A stretch of DNA of 64,000 bases from Hypoxylon rubiginosum (lineage: Eukaryota > Ascomycota > Sordariomycetes > Xylariales > Hypoxylaceae). The translations under genes were made by a program, and so were the position numbers. Of this stretch, positions 1 to 9,507 are shown one piece after another. The stretch's first letter is position 1. Each line of letters starts with the position of its first letter. The DNA lies in NCBI GenBank assembly GCA_902806565.1, contig CADCXA010000025.1, positions 2,852,001 through 2,916,000 of the forward strand. The letters run 5' to 3'. The notes below the pieces were generated by a model. That model was given only the letters and a program-made list of their open reading frames with translations, was not told where the DNA came from and did no database searches.

Positions 1-3000
1 TTCTTTGCACACCGGTGAGATAGTACATCTTTGATGAGCGCGCGCTGGCCAGCGTACGTGGCCAAGATACTGATCTTTGACGCCGGATATCCTAGGAGCC
101 GCATATACTGGTATATGGCAACGGCATATTCAGCTTCGCCGAGATTCTGTATGAAGTGTGGAGTTGGTTCTACTTCTCCACGACCCTTATAATCCGAAAC
201 GTTGATAAACTGGTAATCGTATTTGAACCCAGCATTGGCAGCTTGGAATTCCTTCAGGCTCTCAACGTGCGGCAGGTTTCCGAGGTTGGGGTATCTCCAT
301 TGGTACAATGCGGCAATGGATGGGCGGGCACGGCCTTGCTGATCCAACGTGATGACTGGTATTCCCAGACGGACGAATCGGGAAAACAGAGATTGCTCAA
401 GGTTGGCGTAGTGCCTAAACGCAAGACTCTGTATGACGGGAGAGTTTTGATAATGGTCACCACAGAGAACAACCCTTTGCAGTGCCATCTGCCCATTTTT
501 GGGTTTCTGCATGGCTAAAGGTATGAAGCTCTCAACTTCGGTGATCTGTGCCGCTTCTTCCATAACAACGTTGTCATAGTGGAAGCCGAGGGAAGCAATC
601 TCCGTACGACGCATGGCGGCATGTGTTGAGGTCATGGCAATGATACGAGCTTCGCTGGTTAGGAGATAATTGGCCTTATCTCGATCTCGTCTCAAAATCT
701 CAAATGGTAGGACATCTTCCAACTCGGAAAACATTTTTGATATGTGGTGATAGCAGCCGTTCGCAATGTCAAGAACGGCTTCTCGGTCACCATCTGAAGG
801 GAATAGAGGCTGAGGGGCGTTGGCGAAGTAGTTATGGAACGGGAATGCCTGGATGATATCCGCTGCAGAAAATTTTACCTCCTTGGCGATTTCTGTGAAC
901 TTTGCCCAGGCTGGCTGAATGTAAACAGAATTGAAATATCCTGCAGTCTCCGCCGAGTTCCCATGAGCACCAGGAGCACCTATGCTAGCAGCTAGGCGAT
1001 TGACCTCGATTAGATAGCGGTCTCTGATCTCAAGGAAAGACTCTACCCGCCCGTGTTTGCTGAAATTTCCATCTGTATCAAGATCTTCTTCGCCATGACC
1101 AAGGCGAAGGAGATGCCGTTCATCGATGTCCAAAGCCACAATTTTGGCAAATAGCTGGTTCAACGCCTGATTAGAATGGGCAATGAGTAGCGTGCGCTGC
1201 TCGGGAAAGTTGTGATAGATATTGTTGATGACCTGCGTCGCAACGTCTGTCTTACCAGTTCCCGGTGGACCCACGATAACGGTAAGGCCGGGCTGGCTAC
1301 CAGATATTATAGCATCAATCTGAGCGGGCGTGAATCGAACAGTGTTCAGCTTTGGGGCATCGACAGGATATGGCCCAGTGTTCGGTGGCTTGTATGTAGA
1401 GACTTTATACGTCTCAACCTCGGCAATAAGGGTGGGCTCGGCATCTCTTCGTCGTTTCTTAGATGTCTTGGTCGTCTTCTCTTCTAGAGGTTTATCTACC
1501 GACTCGAGGATGTACGGAGGGCCAAAGCTCGCAGTCACATCATCCCCAGGATCAATAGTTTTCCCTGGTAAGCTCTCGACGAGATGTTGCCAGTCTAGGA
1601 ATGTATCTCTGAAATCTAGCTTTCCGATCCGATTCGGGAGGTGTTTATATGTTGCCGCGGCAGGGTCGCCATAGCCAAGGAAGTTCTCGTGTAGCCATGA
1701 TGCTAGGGGCACTTCGGAAAGACACAAGCTGCGAATGGATTCAAGTACTGGCTTGAAATTGTTTTCCCTGCCGCTCCGTCGGATGACGAGGTTAATCCGC
1801 TCATAGACGTCTGGCTTCCCTTTGGCGACCCGATCCATGTCTGCCTTGTAAGTTCTTGGGTCTAGCCTTAGTTGAACCCTTCTAGTAGGCGATCGAGTAT
1901 GTCCGTTAAAGTAAGCGGTAGGGTCTCTAATGGATTTCCCCTTATCGTCCATGATCTGGGCAACCTCAGCAGTCCGAACAGAGACAATTCCAAACTTTTG
2001 CGCCTCGGAAATTGTATGGCTGCTTCCATTGGAAATTGCTTTCGACATAGAGGCATCTACTGAAACGAGGAATACCACGTCGTCTGGACGTAGAGAATCC
2101 CACTCCTTTCGAATGTTGTCTGCAAGCCGACGTACATCGAGCGAAATCTCGGCGTTGACCGCGGACGGCTTGTCGTCACCAACAAGAGCCGGAACGACTT
2201 CCAAAATAGACGGCCGAGAAATGGGAAGTGCCATTTTTGAGAAGCCGGCGAAGGTGGTCTCCCCTGGGCGCCTCGATTCTGGTCGTAGTCGTTTCAACGC
2301 ATCGCCAATATCCTTCCTGATACCAAAAAATGATTCGCAGCGGTAAAGGACCAAAGCTCTCCAGAGGAAATCGCCCACAGACAAGTATTGTAGTTTTAGC
2401 TTAGGGAGCGCAAGTGGCTTTGAACCATCGTAGCTGTCCGTTCTCAATAGGCCTTGGTCAAAAAGGCTGTCTTCGGTGGGAATGATACTCATATCTTGAG
2501 TAAGCTCTTGGAATGTCTTGCGCTTCTCATATGTGGATAGGAGAACCTCCATTAAGAAGTGTCGATCGATAGAAGCCTTGACCAGCTCGGGGTATTCTGT
2601 CCTAAGTTCGAGCAAAGTGGCAAGTCGTTTCATTTCCTCGTCTGTGAGAGCCTCGAGGAGATTTTCAAGTTCGCTCCTCTTATCTATAGATCCATAGTTC
2701 GACAAAGCCAATACTGTTAGCTTGTCCTTGAAATGTCTCAAGGCTACTCGTTGGAGCTTAGCAAGCTCGGCACAATGCCGGTCATACGCTTCCGTGCGAC
2801 TATGCTGAGCCCCCGTCTGATCATCGATAGTGAAATGCACATAGTGACTCAGCAGGGAACACTGATCACGAAGTAAAGCGTTTTCTTCGTCGTTGAACAT
2901 GGGAGAAAGTTGCAAGGCAGGCAATATGTGCAAGTCCTGTAGCAAAGTGTTGACGTATCGCCTTGTCGGGAGTTGGCTTAGTAGGTCGGAAACGAATTCA

Positions 3001-3776
3001 ACGAATCGTTCGCAGTAGAGGACGTGCTCGTCCTTTCTCTTTTCCTCGTAGAGCAACCGCAGGAAATCCAGTGCCAAGGTATATAGCCAGGCTCTCTCGA
3101 ACCGCAACCGAGCCTTGGTGGCATCGTCGGCGGAGTCATACCTCTTGCCTGCCGCTTTCCAAGCTTTTCTAAGCTGTGGGTTTTGGCCAAGTTTGGTTTC
3201 TCGTTTTGACTCGGTTGAAAGATTGTGCCATATGCCTATAGACACTAATGGGGCGCATTCTTTCCTCACACTTGCCCAGTCGAGACTTTGGAAGGCGTAT
3301 ATGATGAAGCAAAGTAGATGTGTTCGTATCGTCAGGGATAGCGTTTGGTCAAGGGTCATGGATAGGACGCGGGTAAAGAAACTCGAGAATTCGGCAGGTC
3401 GATCTTCGAAGATACTCCACGTCTCAAGCTTTTCCCTCGCTTTGACATTCGTAATCAGCGCTATCAAAAGGACATGGAAATTAGATGAGTCTTCGGAGTA
3501 GCCAGGCCAAAGGTAGCTTTCGACGGTCTGTAGTCCTTCAAGGACAAGTAATGACTTATAGGGGAAGCCATTTTTCTCGAGCACGTCCCAGATACCGCTT
3601 TTCAAGACGTCGTTCTTGACCTTAGGTTTCGTAGCTCGTCGAGTGGTCTTCAGCCAATGTTTCCTCGCAATCTGGGCGAACTCGCTTTCGCCCTCCAAGT
3701 CGGCAATAGTAGGACGGTGTTCGACGTCGCGCGACTTGGACTTTGCGTCGCTTTTAGGTCTCTTCGCGGGAGGCAT
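1..3776 (-). CDS. cwf11: Intron-binding spliceosomal helicase Aquarius/Cwf11 (3' end outside window)
   Basis: This is an open frame of about 1,258 codons. It starts at ATG 3776-3774, runs without a visible stop and leaves the window at base 1, so the C-terminus is missing. The product should be the SF1 helicase-like protein that binds the intron upstream of the branch site in the spliceosome and belongs to the Prp19/XAB2-associated set. The Walker A motif GPPGTGKT lies near residues 836-843 (bases about 1250-1273). The Walker B-like MEEAAQ follows further on, then GDHYQ, QGRARPS and NLGEAEYAVA, all in the order of the Aquarius family. The frame ends in KISILATYAGQRALIKD, which normally precedes motif V. 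The N-terminal half is helical and lacks short motifs, as in the family. It is divergent from the THO gene, with about 780 bp between the two starts. I saw no introns. Identification is from recalled family sequence and is very likely right. Confidence 0.93.
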   Translation of the reverse strand, partial: MPPAKRPKSDAKSKSRDVEHRPTIADLEGESEFAQIARKHWLKTTRRATKPKVKNDVLKSGIWDVLEKNGFPYKSLLVLEGLQTVESYLWPGYSEDSSNFHVLLIALITNVKAREKLETWSIFEDRPAEFSSFFTRVLSMTLDQTLSLTIRTHLLCFIIYAFQSLDWASVRKECAPLVSIGIWHNLSTESKRETKLGQNPQLRKAWKAAGKRYDSADDATKARLRFERAWLYTLALDFLRLLYEEKRKDEHVLYCERFVEFVSDLLSQLPTRRYVNTLLQDLHILPALQLSPMFNDEENALLRDQCSLLSHYVHFTIDDQTGAQHSRTEAYDRHCAELAKLQRVALRHFKDKLTVLALSNYGSIDKRSELENLLEALTDEEMKRLATLLELRTEYPELVKASIDRHFLMEVLLSTYEKRKTFQELTQDMSIIPTEDSLFDQGLLRTDSYDGSKPLALPKLKLQYLSVGDFLWRALVLYRCESFFGIRKDIGDALKRLRPESRRPGETTFAGFSKMALPISRPSILEVVPALVGDDKPSAVNAEISLDVRRLADNIRKEWDSLRPDDVVFLVSVDASMSKAISNGSSHTISEAQKFGIVSVRTAEVAQIMDDKGKSIRDPTAYFNGHTRSPTRRVQLRLDPRTYKADMDRVAKGKPDVYERINLVIRRSGRENNFKPVLESIRSLCLSEVPLASWLHENFLGYGDPAAATYKHLPNRIGKLDFRDTFLDWQHLVESLPGKTIDPGDDVTASFGPPYILESVDKPLEEKTTKTSKKRRRDAEPTLIAEVETYKVSTYKPPNTGPYPVDAPKLNTVRFTPAQIDAIISGSQPGLTVIVGPPGTGKTDVATQVINNIYHNFPEQRTLLIAHSNQALNQLFAKIVALDIDERHLLRLGHGEEDLDTDGNFSKHGRVESFLEIRDRYLIEVNRLAASIGAPGAHGNSAETAGYFNSVYIQPAWAKFTEIAKEVKFSAADIIQAFPFHNYFANAPQPLFPSDGDREAVLDIANGCYHHISKMFSELEDVLPFEILRRDRDKANYLLTSEARIIAMTSTHAAMRRTEIASLGFHYDNVVMEEAAQITEVESFIPLAMQKPKNGQMALQRVVLCGDHYQNSPVIQSLAFRHYANLEQSLFSRFVRLGIPVITLDQQGRARPSIAALYQWRYPNLGNLPHVESLKEFQAANAGFKYDYQFINVSDYKGRGEVEPTPHFIQNLGEAEYAVAIYQYMRLLGYPASKISILATYAGQRALIKDVLSHRCAK

Positions 3777-4554
3777 GGCTGATCAATCGCTCTAGCAGAT
3801 TGCCGAGGAGTTCGTACCTGGCGTAAGAGCTTAGGGCGATGCTGGCGATGATAACGATAACATGAAGTTGCCTTGGTGTCTCAAGCTGTCACAAAATTAT
3901 CACCTCTAGCTGGGTTTTACAGTTGTGGCGCAAACGTCTTGTCTGTTCAGCCTCGTCGCGTGCTGATGTTGATAGAGGTACGTACTTGGCGTTGCTAACT
4001 GGCGATTGGATCTCAAATTTTTACTACTGCTGCATACATATACACGTACATTTGCATGTACCGCGACTCCCCTGCCGCTGTCTTATCCATGCGCCTTATC
4101 CATGCGTCTTATCCATGCACTATGACTCTAATCCCTGCACCTTTGACTTAAAATTTTGGCGGTCAGTCCCGGCAGAATTTATGTACTTAATGCAAGTACC
4201 CCCACAGCCCCCGTCACCAAGCTTTCAGTGCATAACTCCACTAAGAAACTAAGGCTAGTACTTTGTACTTTGTTTGCAATCAGAAGCTCAGCCTTTCCTT
4301 CAACCATTTCAACTCTCACCTTTAACATCTCGTCGGCTTCCAACATTCCCGCATTCAACACACTCGTTAAATATGCCCATGCTAATATAGCATGATCAAA
4401 CAACTTCTCTGCTGCCGTCCATTCTCCAATAACCCGTAATTTCAACTTGCAACATCCAACCTGTGTATCGAATTCGACTAGAATCCACCTACAGCCCGCG
4501 AGTCGAAGACCAGGTCGAAACAAATCCGTAACAACTCTCACGGCAAGGCTCACG
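3777..4554. promoter_or_regulatory. Divergent intergenic region between cwf11 and the THO gene
   Basis: The region must hold the promoters of both flanking divergent genes. No TATA box or other known site stands out. It contains a 13-bp tandem repeat listed separately. No open frame in it looks coding. The CDS to the right could in principle start at an upstream in-frame ATG, but 4555 gives the better family start. Confidence 0.5.
4081..4119. repeat. 13-bp tandem repeat, three units
   Basis: Three consecutive units of YCTTATCCATGCR, 13 bases each, differ only at the first and last bases. They lie in the shared promoter of two genes for mRNA processing and export factors. The function is unknown; this may be simple slippage. 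Confidence 0.8.
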
Positions 4555-7254
4555 ATGCCTTCAGCCGATAATACCGACCACGATATACCCCAGGTAGACG
4601 CCTTTGCGACGCTCCTGAAGAACGCTTTGAATCATGCGCAGTCTATTAAAACCACCTCGTCCATCGAGCCGCCTCTCACCAAAGCCGACTTCGATAAGTT
4701 GCTTGCCCAACTTCCTACCATATTCCCATGCGCATCCCCAGGCTATACCTCGAACAACCTAGGCGCCGAAAAAGCTCGCCAATATGCCGTTGTCGAAACA
4801 GCTGCACGAAATGTCTTCAGCGGCTTAGTTGTCAGTAGCGAGATCCCGGATTCCTGCATCGATCGATAATTACTGACCATCATAAGGCTGGGACGCCAAT
4901 TGATTCTCCCGAGTTCGTCCAAATCTGGAATCTCTTTGATTTCCTGTCAGTCCTGTCCGATGGCGAGCAATGCGATCCCGCCCTGCTTTTCTGGCTGGTG
5001 GAGGAGCTTCTTGACAGCCAAACGAACGAAGGATGCCGCAAGATCTTTGACTTCCTCGAGTCGCGAAGAGAACAGATCATAGCGCAGAACCTAAAACAGA
5101 AGCAACTTGTCATTCTCAGATCTTGTAACGATCTGCTCCGTCGACTGTCGCGCGCCGAGGACACAGCTTTCTGCGGTCGAGTCTTCATCTTTATGTTTCA
5201 GTGTTTTCCTCTTGGAGACAGGAGCTCGGTAAACCTGCGCGGAGAGTATCACGTCGAAAATGTTACGACATACGAAGAGACACCTGTCGAACCAGACGAC
5301 TCTGCGGATAAGATGGCTGTGGATTCGGAAGCCGACTCTGGTAAAGATGGAAAAGAAGACAACAAAGCTACGACAAAAGCCGTCTCTTTCGATGCGAAAA
5401 ACAAACCTGCAGCTGAGAAGCCTCTTGATACCAATGTGCTATATCCCATTTTCTGGTCACTGCAACATCAGTTCAGTCAACCAACAACGCTCTTTGATTC
5501 TGCACAATTGGCCAAATTCAAGTCGGGCTTGGAGGCGACAATGACTGCGTTTGAGACTGTCGATAAGCTCCAGAGGAGCACAAAAGGCTCCGATGATAGC
5601 AAGGTGACTCCTCAGAAGAGAAAGCACCCTGAAGGAGACGAGGACCTCCGTAGCAGTACCAACAACCCCAAATACCTAACGAGCAGGGACTTGTTCGAAC
5701 TAGAGGTACGTTCCATCACATTTACGGGAAACTGGACTTCATCTAACTATTCTGTGTAGATAGGCGATCTCTATTTCAGACGCCATATACTCATACAAGC
5801 CTTCATCGTTCTGGATTTCCTGTTCTCCCTCACGCCCCAGGCCAAAGCAAAGCTTGCCAGTATCAAGCTGCAAAACAGATCCGTGAATTACGGCGACCAG
5901 AAGCTAGGGGATGAAGATGTAAGTCATGATGAAAGCTCTGCTAATATAACAATTACTAACCGTGTGTAGACAAAATGGGCCAGGGCAATGAAAGAGAGAA
6001 TTACCAACTACATTCAAGCCGAAAATGATGGGTACTTCTTCTACCGCGTGGTCGAGAGCGTTATCTCCAGGGACAAGAATTGGGTCCGTTGGAAGGTCGA
6101 AAGTTGCCCACCCATTAAACGAGACCCTATTGCTCCAGCCGATTTCAACGAAGCGAGAGCCAGCGCCAAGCGCATAGCAACCAACAAGAGGCTGCGGGCT
6201 GTACCGATGGGATCGTTATCTCTAGACTTCTTGAAAGAGGAAGATACTGAATCGGCCATGGAGAAGCTGAAGGAGCCAGAGAGATGGAAACTCCCTGATC
6301 TCCATGTCTTCAAAGAGAAGATAGAAACAGACGACCTCGATCTTGACTTTGCAAAAAACGAGAAGGAGAGATCAGAGATACTCGAGGCCAAAGCTAGCAA
6401 GACCTGGAGAGCCCTCAGAATTGCTCGGAGATCAAAGCTCGCTGCCTTTGACAAGGTCGATGATTGGCAAAAGGTTGATGCCATCTTTGAGGACCATTCA
6501 ACTCCGGAGCCGACGCAAGACGAAGCAACTGGAGAGAAGCAGGTTCCGGAAGATAAACGGCCAATTGTTCTAACGGGGCCAAGCAAAGTCGGCAAATCTG
6601 CATTAGCCTCGATGCTTTTGGAGCGACGGAAAGACATATTTGGACAAGTCGTCCGGCATACCACTCGAAGCCCTGGGGATGGCGAAGTCGATGGGCAAGA
6701 CTACCATTTTGTAGATTCCAAGGCATTCAACACCATTCTTGACGGGGACTATTTCCTTGAATACAGCACCCGAGATGGATTCGACTACGGAACGAGTCGA
6801 AAGGTAGCCGAAGCTTTGGAGGAATCCGGAAAAGTCCCCATTATCGAGCTGGATCGTGAAGTAAGTCTGGAAGTATCTATGCTGCATAGACAGGGTTTTC
6901 TAACAACTACGCTAGGGTATACAAATGGCCAAAGATAACGGCTATAATGCGCGATTCATATTTATATCGCCACCTACTACCGGGGAGCTCGAGGCTCGGT
7001 TGAAGAAAGCGGGCGTGTCAGAAGAGCACGTGCAAAGTGCGCTGCAGGCCGCTGAAGAAGACATCGAGCATTCCAAGTCCGAGGGGCAATACGATACTAT
7101 CATCACGAATGATGATGTCGAGGAGGCATACAAATCAGTCGAGGCGTTCATATACGGATCTACGGGGGAGGCCAACGGAGTCAATGGAGACGACGCAGCT
7201 GCAGGGGACGACGTTCCGATGAAGGACGCGTCGAACGGCGATGACGCTTCATGA
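4555..7254 (+). CDS. hpr1: THO complex subunit 1 (Hpr1/THOC1) fused to a guanylate kinase-like domain
   Basis: Five exons (4555-4830, 4887-5705, 5760-5918, 5970-6860, 6916-7254) join in frame to give 827 residues. The introns are 51-56 nt with CTGAC/CTAAC-type branch sites. Residues about 20-540 match THOC1/Hpr1, the THO subunit that couples transcription to mRNA export in the nucleus: DSPEFVQIWNLFDFL, GDRSSVNLRGEYHVENVTTYE, IGDLYFRRH and NWVRWKVESCPP. After a charged linker comes a guanylate kinase fold: P-loop GPSKVGKS at about 621-628, TTRSPGDGEV at about 649-658, DYHFV, YGTSR, ELDREG, and the lid and C-terminal part ARFIFISPP to NDDVEEAYKSV. No stop or ATG-led boundary separates the two domains. 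Exon 4 carries the end of the THO part, the linker and most of the kinase domain, so this is one gene, not two. Key GMP-binding residues are altered (see findings), so catalysis is doubtful. The tail is Asp/Gly-rich. Confidence 0.9.
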
Positions 7255-8346
7255 TAATATCGCCACGAAGCTTGCTTTGGATAGGCCGGCAGGCGCCAAC
7301 GGAGTAGGCAGCGATCGAGTCGTTAATTTCAAGCAGCTTAAGCCTCTAGTCTATCCCGCGTCACTCTCCTCGTGTACGAGTACGGGGACTAAGGGGAAGG
7401 GCGTAGAAACCCAGCCGTTAAATGGATCGGACTGGAAATTATTTGTCAAAGAAGAGATACCCATGCAGCACAATTCAAGTTTTGCATCATTCCTATACAT
7501 GCGTTGAGATTGGCCATTTGCTAAGTGATCATTTTGATGTCTTAAGTACCTTTCACGATGTGGACTAAAAATTCATGGTACAATACATAGTAAAAATGCT
7601 CTTGTCTCAACTTGTTTTAAAGATTCCATGAATTATCGAAGAGGATATGCCAATGCAGAGTTATGTAAGCTACCTTATCATATACATACCTCGATACAGC
7701 ACCATTTCTTCTAGTTTCACTTCCCTCAAGGGGGGGCCACAGTGTAGTCAGGTAGGTATTAAGACTCCTTTAACGATGACCTGTCAAAAAAAAAAACCCC
7801 TGCCTGCCCAAGATTCAAAGACTTCTTGAAACCCTGAAAGAAGAAAGGGGAAAATGATTAGTTCCCTAATATATATTTAGCCCTGGAGGAACAAAGAAAT
7901 AAGGGGATGTAGCAGGTTTCAGCCACCAGCATCTAGATTCAAGCGGTCAGGTTCTTCTACCTTCTCTTTCACGAAAATTTCACGTCTTCACGATATCCAG
8001 CAATGCAAGACCGAAAAAGTACTTGAAATCCCCATAACAAGGGGGTGTTCTGGTTATGTCGATCTATGTAATCTACCTATATAGGTATAGTTCCAATGCC
8101 GTACTGGAACTCTCACACGAGTAGTTTTATTTACGGATCTCCTTTTCCGATATGCAATTCCGGCCGTGATGATACTGATGATAATAATAATAGCGCCTGC
8201 CTGCCTGTCGACGCTTTTTAAAATGCCAAAACCAAAGTAGTAGTATATCCTCCTGGCCCCCAAGACCAAGGGGAAAACGCCATCGCTATGCATCCCAAAC
8301 CGTATATAAAATAAAAATTGTTTCTTCATCCCGTGACGGTAGACTT
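7255..8346. other. Convergent intergenic spacer, no gene seen
   Basis: The spacer separates the 3' ends of the THO gene and the PLC-like gene. It is AT-rich with short A runs (for example near 7787). Open frames are short and lack protein-like composition. It probably holds both 3' UTRs. Confidence 0.6.
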
Positions 8347-9507
8347 CTAGACAAGGACCAGAGTAGCCACGAGAAAAGCAACCAGCGCCCCGGTCCCCAT
8401 CCCGGAGCTCCGCGGCGGCGGCGTGGCGGCAGCGGACGTCGCCACCGCCACAGTAGTATCGGCGATGGTCGACCGACCCACGGCCTCAATACCGTTCATA
8501 TTATCGGCCGTCGCGACGGCGGGCCCCTCGTTGAAGAAGTCCACGAGCACGAACGTAGGTTTAGTGCCCCACTCGTCGCCGCACGTCTGCGCGTGCAGGC
8601 CCAGGTTGCCCGCGGTCGACGTCAGCGGGCTGTTGGTGGTGCCGATGTTGTCCGCGTCGGGGACCTCGATGGAGGCGGCGAGGAGGTCGTACTTGAAGTG
8701 GTTCATGAGCGGCATGAGGCCGGCGTCGACGGCGGCGCCGGCCGAGGCCTGGGACGAGGGGCGGTCGAGGGTGCAGTTGAAGCCCGAGAGGGAGGTGACG
8801 TCGTAGGCCGTCTCGAAGACGTGGTCGAACTCGTTCAGGAGGTAGGGGTACTCGGTGTTGGCCGAGATGGAGGCGACGAATGTTACGAGGCGCGTGTTCG
8901 CCGTGATCATCTCCTGCAGCGTCGGCCATCCGCTCCCCGACGGCGTGTATCCGTACGTGTCGATGCCCGAGCTGCTGAAGACGGACCCGAATTCGGCGAC
9001 GTCCTTGCTGTCCGAGTTGACGATGAGTAGGGTCACTACCTCGTTCGGGTTATCGTCCATCCAAGACTTGATATCTCCCAACCAAGCCTCCAGCGGACCG
9101 GCGTCGAGTAGAGAGCAGGAGGTATGGCATAATTCGATAACACCGTTCAGGTCGTGGACTTGGGCCTGCAGCAGCCGTAGGCCGGTATCTAGGGCGACTG
9201 TTGCGTTGTAGTACTGGTTGCCGGCTATCGAATTGCTCGTGCTCTCGTCCCGGAGAAAGGCTGCGTCGTGAGCGCCCATATGGGTGACGTTGTTGTATGT
9301 ACGGCCGCACAGGTCGGGCGAGTTGTTACAAGCCCCGGTAGAAGTTGAAGCGGCGGCACTCGCTGTCGAACTGGCGCTGGCTACGGCGAAGGAAGATGTG
9401 GTCGAGTAGATGGAACTCCCAAATCCGCTACCATCTTGCGGCAGGGCGTGGACCGTTGCCGTCAGAACGGCGGCGGCACTCAAGAATGTACATAACGAAG
9501 GAAGCAT
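8347..9507 (-). CDS. Secreted, GPI-anchored PI-PLC-like (PLCXD-type) protein
   Basis: A single-exon frame of 386 residues starts at ATG 9507. Residues 1-21 form a signal peptide ending ALP. Residues about 30-58 are a Ser/Thr/Ala-rich stretch likely to be O-glycosylated. A TIM-barrel phosphodiesterase of the PI-PLC X-like family follows: YNNVTHMGAHDAAF with candidate catalytic His80, and LCHTSCSLLDAGPLEAWL with candidate second His128. Other family blocks are WMDDNPNEVVTLLIVN and VLVDFFNEGP. The C-terminus is a Ser/Pro spacer followed by about 15 hydrophobic residues (GALVAFLVATLVLV), a GPI-attachment signal. The protein should sit on the outer plasma membrane or cell wall. The substrate is unknown; fungal members are seldom characterised and lack the Ca-dependent PLC Y domain. 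The gene is unusually GC-rich compared with its flanks. Confidence 0.85.
   Translation of the reverse strand: MLPSLCTFLSAAAVLTATVHALPQDGSGFGSSIYSTTSSFAVASASSTASAAASTSTGACNNSPDLCGRTYNNVTHMGAHDAAFLRDESTSNSIAGNQYYNATVALDTGLRLLQAQVHDLNGVIELCHTSCSLLDAGPLEAWLGDIKSWMDDNPNEVVTLLIVNSDSKDVAEFGSVFSSSGIDTYGYTPSGSGWPTLQEMITANTRLVTFVASISANTEYPYLLNEFDHVFETAYDVTSLSGFNCTLDRPSSQASAGAAVDAGLMPLMNHFKYDLLAASIEVPDADNIGTTNSPLTSTAGNLGLHAQTCGDEWGTKPTFVLVDFFNEGPAVATADNMNGIEAVGRSTIADTTVAVATSAAATPPPRSSGMGTGALVAFLVATLVLV

Noticed and set aside
8593..9030. Val/Gly/Arg-rich plus-strand frame
   Set aside because: It is antisense to the PLC-like gene, whose signal peptide, catalytic residues and GPI tail are coherent.
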